This document shows positions 11,632 to 22,556 of a DNA stretch of 64,000 nt, piece by piece (the first letter of the stretch is position 1; every line of letters begins with the position of its first letter). Made by a program: the position numbers and the translations under genes. The notes below the pieces were generated by a model. That model was not told the DNA's origin, searched no databases, and was given only the letters and a program-made list of their open reading frames with translations. The stretch comes from Ochotona curzoniae. Lineage: Eukaryota; Chordata; Mammalia; Lagomorpha; Ochotonidae. The stretch is taken from contig NW_024467121.1 in the NCBI RefSeq assembly GCF_017591425.1, positions 496,001-560,000 on the forward strand, given 5' to 3'.

Positions 11632-11863
11632 TTGGTTGGCTACTGTTCTCCAGACTTATTTTTTCATGTTTGTCTTTTCTGAAAATCCGAAACAGTGTTG
11701 GAAAATCACTTGTTAAACACGATCAAGGGATAGCCCCAGATCCTTGCGAGCCTGGGGAAACCTGGGGGATGCTGTGAAATTTGGTCTAGGGCTTCAAAAG
11801 AGTCATAAGAATCATCATCTTAATTCTGGACTCATCCCATTATTTACTTCAGAAAAAAAGAGT

Positions 11864-12128
11864 AGGACCTGGCTCAATCGGCTAATGTTCCACTTCAAGA
11901 GCCTGAACCCCCATACAATGCCAGTAGTGTTCTGGCTGCTCCACTTTCCATCTAGCTCCCTGCTTGTGGCCTGGGAAAGCAGCAGAGGATAGTCCAAAGC
12001 CTTACCTGCACCTGGGTGGGAGACCTAGAAGAAGCTCGTGACTCCTGGCTTCACAACAGTTCAGCTCTGGCTGTTGTGGCCATCTCCTTCTCTCTCTATA
12101 AATCAGCCTTTCCAATGAAAACAAACAA
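11864..12128 (+). mobile_element. C-SINE, internally deleted
   Basis: Forward head GGACCTGGCTCAATCGGC, body to TGTTGTGGCCATCTCC, short tail. Its A-rich tail seems to continue at 12439-12465 beyond the next element. Confidence 0.78.
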
Positions 12129-12129
12129 T

Positions 12130-12438
12130 TATTTTTAATTTATTGGAAAGTCAGATATACAGAGAGGAGGAGAGACATAGAGGAAGATCTTTTGTCTGTT
12201 GATTCACTCCCCAAGCGGCCACAATGACTAGAGCTGAGATGATCTGAAGCCAGGAGCCAGGAGCCAGGAGCCTTTTGGGGGGTCTCTTCCACAGGATTTG
12301 GGTCGCAAGGGTCCTCGACTGCTTTCCCAGGCCACAGGTAGGGAGCAGGACGGGAAGCAGGATTAGAACTGGTGCCCATATAGGATCCTGGAGTGTGCGA
12401 GGTGAGGAATTTAGCCACTAGGCTACTGTGCAGGGTCC
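12130..12438 (-). mobile_element. C-SINE inserted in a SINE tail
   Basis: Reverse copy between A-rich segments of the preceding SINE. A GGAGCCA triplication lies at 12250-12270. Confidence 0.85.
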
Positions 12439-12585
12439 AATAAACAAATCTTTTTAAAAAAAAAAGCATCACAACCTCCCCCTCTACCTCCAATCGATAG
12501 GCAAAGGAAATTACCTTTTATATACATAGTTCCAGACCAAAGTATGTGGGTCATTTCAAGAAGTTCTATATTAAGCATACTTCCC

Positions 12586-12868
12586 CAGGGCCAGAGTGAT
12601 GGATCAATTGGCTAATCCCCTGCCTGCAAGTGCCAGCACCTCATATGGATGCCAATTCCTGTCCTAGCTACTCCTTAGGATGGCCTAAAGCCTTGGAACC
12701 CTGCACCTGCGTGGGAGACATGGCTCCTGGCTCTGGCTCCTGGCTTCAGATCAGCTCAGCTCTGGCTGTTGCAGCCACTTGGGGAGTGATCCAGCAGATG
12801 TCAGATCCTACTGTATCTCTTTCTGTCTGTAAATCTGACTTTTCAATAAAAATAAATGTTTTTAAAAA
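12586..12868 (+). mobile_element. C-SINE, internally deleted
   Basis: Forward copy missing the CCATCCAGCTCC segment; tail CAATAAAAATAAATG. Confidence 0.8.
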
Positions 12869-12906
12869 GGAAAACCTTATTTTCTCCTCTAAAAGAGTTT
12901 GCAGTT

Positions 12907-13045
12907 GGAGCAATTATTTAGTGTAGCAGTAAAGACATTGCCTAGGACACCAATTTCCCATATCCGAGTGCCTGGATTTGAATCCTGCCTCTGATGCTAA
13001 CTTCTTGCTAATATATACTTCGGGAGAGAGCAAGTGTTGAAGGCC
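12907..13045 (+). mobile_element. old C-SINE 5' fragment
   Basis: AATTATTTAGTGTAGCAGT, then CCCATATCCGAGTGCC and TTGAATCCTGCCTC fit an old SINE head; it ends at the next SINE. Confidence 0.45.
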
Positions 13046-13086
13046 TGGGCCTGGTTTGATAGCCTAGTAGCTAAAGTCCTTACCTT
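13046..13086 (+). mobile_element. C-SINE split by insertion (5' piece)
   Basis: GGGCCTGGTTTGATAGCC to CCTTACCTT; continues at 13423-13714 as CCTTACGTTGTACACAC. It was interrupted by the element 13087-13422. Confidence 0.88.
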
Positions 13087-13422
13087 CCCCGGCAGTGGTG
13101 TGGCCTAGCGGCTAAAGTCCTCGCCTTGAACGCGCCCGGGATCCCATTTGGGCACCGGTTTTAATCCCGGTGGCTCCACTTCCCATCCAGTTCCCTGCCT
13201 GTGGCCTGGGAAAGCAGTTGAGGACGGCCCAAAGCTTTGGGACCCTGCACCCATGTGGGAGACCTGGAGGAAGTTCCTGGCTCCTGGCTTCGGATTGGCG
13301 CAGCATCGGCCGTTGCGCTTACTTGGGGAGTGAATCATTGGACGGAAGATCTTCCTCTCTGTCTCTCCTCCTCTCTGTATATCTGACTTTGTGATAAAAA
13401 TAAATAAATCTTAAAAAAAAAA
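13087..13422 (+). mobile_element. C-SINE nested in a C-SINE
   Basis: Full-length copy whose 15-bp target duplications TAAAGTCCTTACCTT (13072-13086) and TAAAGTCCTTACGTT (13423-13437) are part of the older SINE. The order of insertion is therefore fixed. Confidence 0.93.
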
Positions 13423-13714
13423 TAAAGTCCTTACGTTGTACACACTAGGATCCCATATGAGTGCTGGTTCATAACCCAGATGCTCCACTTCCCATCCAGC
13501 TTCCTGCTTGCGACCTGGTAAAGCAGCAGAGGATGGCCCAAAGCCTTGTGACCCTGAACCCATGTGGGAGAACCCGGAAGAAGCTTCTGGCTTCGTATCG
13601 GCTCAGCTCTGGTCATTGAGGCCATTTGGAGAGTAAATCAACAGATGGATGATCTTCCTCTCTGTATCGCCTCTCTGTAAACCGGCCTTTCCATAAAAAC
13701 AAATAAAAACCTTT
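13423..13714 (+). mobile_element. C-SINE split by insertion (3' piece)
   Basis: Remainder of the copy that begins at 13046; ends CCATAAAAACAAATAAAAACC. Confidence 0.88.
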
Positions 13715-13795
13715 TTGATTTTTAATTGTTGTGGTCCTGCTACCCTTGTGGGAACAGCTCAGCTTGCTTATACTGCAGCGCCCACCCAAGTGTAA

Positions 13796-14011
13796 AATTA
13801 AAAAAAAATTTTTTTTAAAGAGTTATTTATTTTAATTGTGAAGACAGATTTATAGAGAGAAGCAGAAACAGAGAGAAATATCTACCATCTGCTGGTTTAC
13901 TCCCCTAAAGGCTGTAGTGGCCAGAGCTGAGCTCAGCTATAGCCAGGAGCTTCGTCTGGGTCTCCCATGTGGGTTCAGGGTACCAAGACTTTGGGGCATC
14001 CTCTGCTGCTT
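13796..14011 (-). mobile_element. old C-SINE split by insertion (3' piece)
   Basis: T-rich tail and body up to GGCATCCTCTGCTGCTT; resumes at 14358. Confidence 0.82.
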
Positions 14012-14357
14012 GCTTCTCTCTTGCTTTCTTTCTGAAAGATTTTTATCATTTATTTTTATTGCAAAGGCAGATATACAGAGAGGAGGAGAGACAGAGAGGA
14101 AGATCTTCCGTCCAATGATTCACTCCCCAAGTGACCACAATGGCCGATGCTGCGCCAATCCAAAGCCAGGAGTTTCCTCTGGGGCTCCCACATGGGTGCA
14201 GGGTCCCAAGGTTTTGGACCATCCTCAACTGCTTTCCCAGGCCACAAGCAGGGAGCTGGATGGGAAGTGGAGCTGCCAGGATTAGAACTAGTGACCAGAT
14301 GGGATCCCGGCACGTGCAAGGTGAGGACTTTAACCACTACGCCATTGCTCTGGGCCC
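14012..14357 (-). mobile_element. C-SINE nested in a C-SINE
   Basis: Full-length reverse copy flanked by CCTCTGCTGCTT at 14000-14011 and 14358-14369, a perfect 12-bp target duplication inside the older SINE. Confidence 0.92.
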
Positions 14358-14492
14358 CCTCTGCTGCTTTCTCAGGCCACAAGCAGGATGCTAGATGGGA
14401 AGTGGAGCTGCCAGGACATGAAATGGCACCCATATGGGATCCCAGCACATGCAAGGTGAACATTTAGCCACTGAGCCATTGCACCAAGCCTT
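14358..14492 (-). mobile_element. old C-SINE split by insertion (5' piece)
   Basis: CTGCTGCTTTCTCAGGCCAC to the head GCACCAAGCC; partner of 13796-14011. Confidence 0.82.
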
Positions 14493-14647
14493 GTGAATTG
14501 CTTTTTAAACCTGGAAAGTTTTTCAATTCACCTCTACATATTTAAATTTAATTTAGATAAAACATGTAGATTTACTTTAAATGAATATATTTTAATTAAT
14601 TTTAATATTTATTTATAGAATAAATAAATTCATTTAAAATAAGATTG

Positions 14648-14972
14648 TGGCCCGGATGTGTGGCCTAACGGCTAAAGTCTTCCCCTTAAACGTGCCAGGA
14701 TCTCATATGGATGCCAGTTCTAATCCCAGCTGCTCCACTTCCCATCCAGCTCCCTGCTTGTGGAAAGCAGTCGAGGATGGCCCAGAGTCTTGGGACCCTG
14801 TACCCGAATGGGAGACCCGGAAGAGGTTCCTGGTTCCCAGCTTTGGATCAGTGCAGCACTGGCCGTTGTGGTCACTTGGGGAGTGAATCATCGGACAGAA
14901 GATCTTCCTCTCTGTCTCTCCTCCTCTCTGTATATCTGACTTTGTAATAAAAATAATAAATAAAACTTCAAA
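14648..14972 (+). mobile_element. C-SINE, full length
   Basis: Head GGCCCGGATGTGTGGCCTAA, tail TAATAAAAATAATAAATAAA. It follows an AT-rich stretch (14510-14645) with no other content. Confidence 0.9.
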
Positions 14973-15029
14973 AAATAAATGAAAAATTTGTATTGAATGG
15001 AATAAATTTCCCTTAAATATAGTATAATA

Positions 15030-15290
15030 TTTCTTTGATAGGAAGAGTGACAGAGAGGGAAAGACAGAGATCTTCATCTGATGATTCATTCTGTGTGAGG
15101 CTGCACAGCTGGGGTTGGGCCATGCTGAAGCCAGGAGCCAGGAGCTTCAGGCAGATCAGCCAGGTGGGTACAGGGGCCCAAGGACTTAATGCCATGTTCT
15201 GTTTTCCCAGGCTCAGGCATGGAAACAGTAGCTTTATCTGCTCTACTACAAAGTTGGTCCCCCTCCCTGGCATCCTAACACCCCAAGACC
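15030..15290 (-). mobile_element. old C-SINE
   Basis: Diverged reverse copy: GACAGAGATCTTCATCTG and GAAGCCAGGAGCCAGGAGC are visible; the head is poorly preserved. Confidence 0.6.
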
Positions 15291-17075
15291 CCAGATGTTA
15301 TTGATTTCATTTCCTTCCTTATTCCTTTTTTGGAGGGAGGAAGAGAGGCAGTCTCCTCTCTCCAGTTCTCATCAACTCCTTCATCTCTTCTGCCCAATTT
15401 TACCCCGCTTTTCTCTGGGCCATTTCACAAAGTATCACTTTATGATGGTTTATTTAGATTGGCTTATAAGGTTGGAAACACTGTAAACAAGTTGATAAAA
15501 TGTAAAATAGAGTCGATTGCTTTGGAGATAAGGACAATTCCAAAAATAGTTGTCTGTCTCTCTGTTTTTGTCCTATCAGTAATGAAGCTCAGTGCCTTTA
15601 ATTATAGTTTGAGACACTGTGTTGAAATATTTAATCTCTGAGTAATGACTGGATTTTAGTTTCCTAATTGGCATCTGTGTGCTTGGCATCTCTGCCAAAG
15701 CCTATATCTGAGACTGAGTATACAATACAAGATGTGGCTTCACTTGTTTGTAAGATATTTGTGATATCTGTCACCTTAGCTCCAGGCCATTAATGTTATA
15801 ACCAACAAGGCAAGGATAAGAAATAGTGTATTTTATGATTCCATATATTTTTAATGCCTAATCAAGAATCTGTCAGGGTTCACCAGTCAAGCCAAGGGCC
15901 CAGATGTGATCAGTGCACTGTGGCTGTAATTGTAGCCTGGTGGAGGCCCTTGACCTAGGGAATGTATCTACTCATTCTCCAGTGGTGTTTCAAGTACCTG
16001 GGAGTGGTTCCCAGACAATGCCCCACCCATAACTGGATGACTTATTTAAAACCTTGTGAAACCAGTTGGAAAGGACTTAAGGACTTGGAGAGGTGGAGAA
16101 ACTATTGGCTTTAGCTCTGTCCGCCGAAATTTCTTTGTGTTTGCCTGTGCGGAGAACCCAGAGAAGTGTCACTGGGCACATTCCCCATGACGGTGAACCT
16201 TCTGGTATTGTTGGAAATGAGATGCCAGTCATTATCATCTACCACCCAGCTCTTGGCTGACTCCATGACACACACTGTGGGCGTGGAGCCTGTAAGGTCT
16301 CCCTTCCTGAATAATGCATGTGTCTGGCCTGAAGTTACACCTAGGCGAAGGTGGAGCCAGAGGCGTGGTGCGGAAGCTGGCTGCCTCTGCCCACGGAGAG
16401 CGTTCCTGCCATAGGAGGCCACCTGTGGACTGACGACAGGCCCTGTGGGCGAGTGGACAGAGCTGTCTGTTCAGGTGTGGGGAGAGAGAGTGCTTCAGCT
16501 GTGCTCCAGCTGACATGACATGCTGACCCAGTATCTTCACACAGCAGGGTGAAAAGACCCTGACTGAGAACTTGGGATGAGGCAGGGAGCCTGTGGAGTT
16601 AGGGGCTCCCTCAGCACCTCCAGTCAGGGCCGTCAGTACTCCTCTGAAAACGAAACAATTTGTGGAGACACAGTGACCAGAGGCCACTCTCAAATGCTAC
16701 AACAGCTGCCAGGCTCACTGAACAGGACTGAAATTGGGCACTCCTCTCTGCGGCAGGCTGGCAGGCTGCTAGAGGACTGCAGAGGACTGTCCACAGTGGG
16801 CAAGGTGGCCCAGGGGGTGGGTGTTCCTGACACCTCACTGTCCCTGAATTCTCTCCACTGCACCTCAAAGGGAGTCTTCTGGAATTGTGGAAGACTTGGA
16901 AGCTGAGGCTCAGAGCACTGAAGGAGGACCCAGCAGGAGGACAGCATGAGTATCGGCACCAGCTCTGACTCCAGAGAATACATCCTACCCACTCCCCCAT
17001 TTTTCCACCAAGAAAAAAAAAAAGATGAAAAACAACCTGTACCAGTTTTATAGATTAAAAAAAAAAAGCACTATT
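15291..17075. other. no recognised content
   Basis: 1.8 kb with no SINE. The part from 16110 to 17000 is richer in G+C, with several overlapping short frames on both strands but no domain I recognise. Confidence 0.45.
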
Positions 17076-17405
17076 GGGCCCGGCAATGTGGCCTAGTGGC
17101 TAAAACACTCACCTTGAACATGCCGGGATCCCATATGGATGCCAGTTCTAATCCCAGCAGCTCCACTTCCCATCCAGCTCCCTGCTTGTGACCTGGGAAA
17201 GCAGTGGAGGACAGCCCAAAGCTTTGGGACCCTGCACCCGTGTGGGAGACCTGGAGGAGGCTCCTGGATCCTGGCTTCAGATTGGCGCAGCATCGGCTGT
17301 TGCACTCACTTGAGGAATGAATCATCAGACAGAAGCTCTTCCTCTCTGTCTCTCCTCCTCTCTGTATATCTGACTTTCCAATAAATAAATAAATCTTAAA
17401 AAAAA
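17076..17405 (+). mobile_element. C-SINE with diverged TSD
   Basis: Full-length copy; flanks end GCACTATT before and GCGCTATT after, one mismatch. Confidence 0.9.
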
Positions 17406-17544
17406 AAGTGCGCTATTGTTTGTCAAAACCTCACTTTAAGCTGCAAATGTCACTGTCATGGAGCTCATGGTGCCCAAGTGGATCTAGGTAGAAATAATGA
17501 AGCACACTGAAATGTGAGGCCCTAAAATCTCTCAGCATAAAATC

Positions 17545-17672
17545 AGTCACGGGGGGTGACTTTGTGGCTCAGTGGGTTAAGCTATTGCTTGCAATACCAA
17601 GAATTTGAGTCTTTTCCAGGCTGAAGCCAGGAGCAAGGAGCTGCATCTGGGTTCCCCATATGGGTACAAAGG
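17545..17672. mobile_element. old SINE remnants, left of the LTR
   Basis: A forward head-like piece (17545-17600) is followed by a reverse SINE body (GGCTGAAGCCAGGAGCAAGG). The latter is cut at 17672 and resumes at 18051. Confidence 0.55.
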
Positions 17673-18044
17673 TGTAGGAGGACATTGTGACCCTAGACAG
17701 TCAGCAAGCACAGGATTACAGTTGATTAGACAATATTTGTATGACAACAACCAAATGGATACCTTTTGTATAGCTGATTGAATATCATTTGTATGAGAAC
17801 AGTTGAGTGGACAGCATGCGCATAAGAACACTTGGTGGAATATACAAGTCAAATAGAATTCCAAACAAAAGCATAAAAACTGTTGATGAGTTTTGTTGAT
17901 ACTTCAATACTTCCTCTCTTAACCCATATGACCCAAAGTGTATAAAGTCTGATGCCACTAATAAACCTCTGCCTTGACCATCAGTCAGGGTCCACATGTG
18001 TTATCGGCTTCGTGCACCAAGCCCATCGTTGAGGGACAGCGACA
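17673..18044 (+). mobile_element. solitary retroviral LTR (class II-like)
   Basis: A 372-bp unit starts TGTAGGAGG and ends GACAGCGACA. It contains TATAAA (17941-17946) just upstream of AATAAA (17960-17965), giving a short R region. It lies between CAAAGG (17667-17672) and CAGAGG (18045-18050), 6-bp target duplications with one mismatch, inside a reverse C-SINE whose two halves match up. TG...CA ends and 6-bp duplications fit a class II (beta-like) endogenous retrovirus. No internal genes remain. Family name unknown. Confidence 0.72.
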
Positions 18045-18050
18045 CAGAGG

Positions 18051-18150
18051 CCTAAGGACCTGGGCCATTTCTGCCTCTTTCTCAGGGGCATTAGCAGGGA
18101 ATTGGATCAGAAGTGCAGCAGTAGGGGCCTGAACCATCACAATGTCATCC
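18051..18150 (-). mobile_element. old C-SINE, head-side piece right of the LTR
   Basis: CCTAAGGACCTGGGCC, then GGAATTGGATCAGAAGTGCAG continues the reverse SINE interrupted at 17672. Confidence 0.6.
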
Positions 18151-18224
18151 GCAAATACACATTCCTTGAATTCTACTTTCCAAGAATGTTGGAAGTACTT
18201 TCCTGTTTCTTTGAATTTAATTTT

Positions 18225-18534
18225 TTAAAGACTTATTTATTTTTATTCAAAAGTCAGATTTACAGAAAGGAGAGTTAGAGAGAAAGATCTTCCATCTGCT
18301 GGTTCACTCGCCAAGTGGCCACAATGGCTAGAGCTGAGCTAATCTGAAGCCAGGAGCTTCTTCTGGATTTCCCACATGGGTACAGGGTCCCAAGGCTTTG
18401 TGCCATCCTCAACTGCCTTCCCAGGCCACAGGCAGGGAGCTGGATGGGAAATGGGGCCAATGGGACACAAACTGGCGCCCATATGGGATTCCGCTGCATG
18501 CAAGGCAAGTTAGCCACTACTGTACCAGGCCCTC
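18225..18534 (-). mobile_element. C-SINE with perfect 13-bp TSD
   Basis: Reverse copy flanked by TGAATTTAATTTT at 18212-18224 and 18535-18547. Confidence 0.93.
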
Positions 18535-18547
18535 TGAATTTAATTTT

Positions 18548-19490
18548 AACATAAAAAATGTATTTAATATTTATGACATTTATATTCTAACTTTCATAGC
18601 TGGAGAGATCTGTGAGAGGACCTATGCGAATCCTGGAGGAGGAGAGCATGCCAAAGACACTTGTCTAAGGCAGATACTGAGACTGGGGAGGGTCTTCTTA
18701 TCTAGAATGTGTTAGGGTCTCCAAGGACAGAAGAAATCTGGGGGAAGGAGAGGGAGAGAATGTCCTAATGGAATCGGCTCACACAACTATGGTGACTGAA
18801 AAGTCCCACAGTACGCATCGCGAGTTGGCTCATTTCCAAGGCCAAAGGTCTGGAGGTCTGATATGCGAGTTGTCCCAGCTCCAGAAGAGAAGCGTGACCT
18901 TTCCTCCTGGTGATGAGATGACATCTGGCAGCATTTGGTCTGGTGGGTCTTCCTCACTTGTCTTCTGATTTCAATGCCAATCTCTTCTGGAAACATGGAC
19001 ATATTCAGAAATACTGCTATTCCTTCTACTTGGGTATCCCTTCATCCAGTCAAGTTTCTATCCAACATTAACCATGCCACAGAGAATGTGCCATTACTTA
19101 GTGGGAGTCCAGGGATGCCTTGCACCCGGTAGTCACAGCAGTGGGTTTAAGAGGTTAAACCACTTGGCCTCAGGGGGAAGGAAGAGAAAAGAAGCAGCCT
19201 GAGGCCCCCCTGATTGACTTAGATGCATAGATGGGTAGTGGTAGTGCCATCCTGACCTATGGAATACTGAAAGAAGCCCCCAAGGTCAGCAAGGAGACCT
19301 GTAGAGCTAATTTTGGACTTGATGATTTTGAGGTAACCCTGAACTAGTCAGGGAAAACTAGGGTGCAATTAAAAGTAAAGTGGCGATCGTTGACACTCAT
19401 CTGAAAACTACTGTTCGTTTCCACTTTACTAATCATTATGGGGATTGAAGCCAGGCTGACAGGTTTGGTGCCCTCTGCTTCTATTTTTCC
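18548..19490. other. no recognised content
   Basis: Intergenic sequence without a named repeat or believable coding frame. Confidence 0.45.
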
Positions 19491-19801
19491 TAAAATTTAT
19501 TTATTCTTTATTGAACAGGCAAATGTACAGAGAGAAGGAGAGACAGAGAAAAAGATTTTTTCCATCTGCTGGTTCACTCCCCAAGTGGCCACAATGGCCA
19601 GAACTGAGCCAATTCAAAGCCAGAAGCCAGGAATCTCTTCCAGGTCTCCCACATGGGTACAGGGTCCGAAGGCTTTGGGCTATCCTATTCTACTTTCCCA
19701 GGCTACACGCAGGGAGCTGGACAGGAAGTGGAGTAGGCGGGACACAAACATGTGCCTATATGGGATGCCAGATGAGCTCTTCTCCACTAGGTTACTGCAC
19801 C
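19491..19801 (-). mobile_element. C-SINE
   Basis: Reverse copy with tail AAATTTATTTATTC at the left; the head is degraded (AGGTTACTGCACCC). Confidence 0.86.
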
Positions 19802-20189
19802 CTTCTTCTGTGATGTATCCAAACCATCACTCTTAGAGTTAATGTTTAGAATATAAAACCCTGCTTTATTTCAGTTGAGTTGTTGGGAATTCCGAGCTCA
19901 GGCACCATTGTCTAACTCCTGGAATATGTGTCTTTTTTTTTTTTTCTTCATTTCTTTCTCTTCTACCACAGTCCTGCTAGACTCCTTCCTTAATTCTCAG
20001 TCCTGGCTGAATTTAGATTCCTTTCAGTTGGACTCTAGGTATAAATAACCCTCAAAATACAGCTTGTAAGCTTTTTTTTCTTATGCTTCCCAAAATTCAT
20101 AGTGACTCCTACTATCTGCTATCTTGGGTTAGGTTGTCCCAGAATCAAATCTTAAAGCAGTATTTGAATGTAACAACTTTCATTTTGCT

Positions 20190-20415
20190 TTTGTCTCACT
20201 TTTTTTATTGTAGTAAAGCACACATAATTTTGATCATTTTTAAGCGTATACTTCAGCAGTGTTAGATATGTTCACAATGTACAGTATCAGCACCATTTAT
20301 CTCCATTATGCTTTTCATCTTACAAAGCTCAAACCAAAGCCTTTACACAATAAGCTCTTTCTCCCCTCTCCCAAGTCCTACCAACCACTCCACTTTCTGT
20401 CTTTATATTTGATTG
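20190..20415 (-). repeat. old L1 3' fragment
   Basis: TTTTTATTGTAGTAAAGCAC, CAGCAGTGTTAGATATGTTC and CACCATTTATCTCC match the reverse complement of an ancient L1 3' region. Confidence 0.6.
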
Positions 20416-20728
20416 AACCAGTTTATTGAAGAGGTGATCCCAGGAAGACTAGGAACGGGAAAGCAAGGCAGGGAAAAGAAGGAAACCAAGAAAAGAACAT
20501 TATATTAAGCAAATTTCTGCTGTATAATTGCCACTGGGGCTCCATCCTGCTGGGTTGTGGGGACAATACAGAACATGTCTGTGGGTTTTCCTACACAAGG
20601 AACTAGGAAACCCAGGAGCTTCCTATGCATTATTGGCTGACACCTGCTCCTAGGGACATTACCTTGCAAGCATGCCAGTTGCCATGTGGAAGAGAAGCTG
20701 TCAGATAGTACACTCAGGGCTTAGCTTT

Positions 20729-21053
20729 TTTTTTTTTAAGATTTAAAAAATTTTTAATTGGAAAGTCAGATATACAGAGAGGAGAAACAGAAAGGAAGAT
20801 CTTCCATCTGTTGATTTACTCTCCAAATGGCAGCAATGGCCAGAGCTGAGCCGATCCAAAGCCAGGAGCCCAGAGACTCCTCCAGGTCTCCCACGCGAGT
20901 GCAGGGTCCCAAGGCTTTGGGCCTCCTTGACTGCTTTCCTAGGCTATAATCAGGAAGCTGGATGGGAAGCAGAGCCAGCAGAATTAGAACCAGTGTCCAT
21001 ATGGGATCCCGGTGCGTGCAAGACAAGGAGTTTAGCTGCTAGGCTAAGCCCAG
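20729..21053 (-). mobile_element. C-SINE with perfect 12-bp TSD
   Basis: Reverse copy flanked by GGGCTTAGCTTT at 20717-20728 and 21054-21065. Confidence 0.92.
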
Positions 21054-21132
21054 GGGCTTAGCTTTGGGACAGCCACTGGAATTGTACTGGAATTGTGAGT
21101 GATGAGGGGTTATAGATGCTACAACATTTTTT

Positions 21133-21668
21133 TTTCAGCTCCCTCGAGGAACAAACTCTAGGGTGGTTCCCATGATCGCCACATCCCAGCACCCACACCC
21201 TTGTGTAATCCTCTCTCCTAAGTGTGGGTGAGTCCCCTGACTGCTTTCAATCAATAGAATATGGCAAAGGTGATGGGATATCCATCTGTGATTAGCAAAT
21301 GCAATGGAAGATTCCTTCTCACTAGCTCCTCCTCTCTTCCTGGCTTTGAGGAACCAAGCTATGATTTTTTAAGATGAGCTCTGGAACAGCCATGTGACAT
21401 GGAACTCTAAGAGCCTCTTGGATCTAAAAGTGGCTTCCAGCCAACAGTCAGCAGAAACCTGGGCCCTTGGTTCTAAAACAGCATGGAACTGGATTCTGAC
21501 AACACCTTCATGAGTCTGGAAGCAGACGAACCACTAGTTAAGCTTCCAGATGCAAGTGATGACAGCTGCACAAGGGTCCACCCTGCCCCTCAGGGTATGA
21601 GAGAACAAATGAGTGTTGTGTTAAGCCACTAAGTTTGTGTTCATTTGTCACGAAGCATGGAAGTCAAA
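21133..21668 (+). mobile_element. MLT1-type LTR
   Basis: Ordered landmarks: GGTGGTTCCCATGATCG, ACACCCTTGTGTAATCCTCT, CAATAGAATATGGCAAAGG and the end GTTAAGCCACTAAGTTTGTG. They match the MLT1 class of old MaLR LTRs, read on the plus strand. Confidence 0.8.
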
Positions 21669-22380
21669 CACACTCCCTGGTTTATAAGTCTGGGCAGAGC
21701 GGGCTCAGTTCCTCAATCTTTACTTCTTATTAAACCTTAACTCCATATCTACCAGTCAACAACTCTCATGGTGTAAAGAAATGTATTGCTCAATAAAAGT
21801 CAAACATATTCCTGGTAAAAAATATAAGATAAATGTTAACAAAAAAACTAATGGTCCTTGCCAGGCTTTTTCTTTGGGATATTCAACCTTTCTTTTTGCA
21901 AAGTTCTCTGTCTTTAATTTCTATAATTTATCCTTTTTCATCCCTGCTCTGGAGGAGCCTGTACTCCAATATAGATGTATAATTAGAAAACGCTGTGTTC
22001 ACAGGATTGTTCTAGAACTTTTCCAAAGAGACGCCCATGGAAAGAGGCCTTATTCCCAGAGGGAGAAATTCCCATGGAAGTAGGAATGCCATTGTCCAGC
22101 CTTTGCTCAAACTCTCCCTCTACCTAAGAAGAAACAAGGTGTAAAATGTCTGAGGAAGCTGACCCCAAACATCTTTTCAGCAAAGGGCCTCTAAATTTAG
22201 ATTTGTGCTGCTGGGCTTAGCAAAGGAGGCCCAGGAGCCCGAGAGCCTTGTGTCTTTTCACTTCCCTTCTTTCTTCCCCTCTGGACTGCAGTGAAAGAAT
22301 CTCTTGATTCTTCCCAAGGGACTCTTTTCCCACTTCCTTCCTAAATTTCCCTCTTTCTGCTGCTCATGAAACAGTTTTAG
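21669..22380. other. no recognised content
   Basis: AT-rich then mixed intergenic sequence. The short frame at 21781-22083 has no identifiable domain. Confidence 0.45.
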
Positions 22381-22473
22381 GAGCTGGGGAAATCACTTAA
22401 TTGGCTAATCCTCTACTTCCAAACGCTGGCATCCCAACATGAACACTGATTTGTATCCTAACTGCTCCACTTC
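22381..22473 (+). mobile_element. C-SINE split by insertion (5' piece)
   Basis: GAGCTGGGGAAATCACTTAA to CTGCTCCACTTC; it resumes at 22557 with the same 12 bases. Confidence 0.82.
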
Positions 22474-22556
22474 TTTTGTTCTTCTTTATCCCATATGGGA
22501 TCCTGGCAAATGCAAGGCAAGGACTTCACCCACTAGGCTTCTGCACCAGGCCCCAT
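22474..22556 (-). mobile_element. 5'-head-only C-SINE with TSD
   Basis: An 83-bp insertion. On the minus strand it is the SINE head only (GGGGCCTGGTGCAGAAGCC to CATATGGG), then an A-rich tail ATAAAGAAGAACAAAA. Flanked by CTGCTCCACTTC at 22462-22473 and 22557-22568 within the host SINE. Confidence 0.88.
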
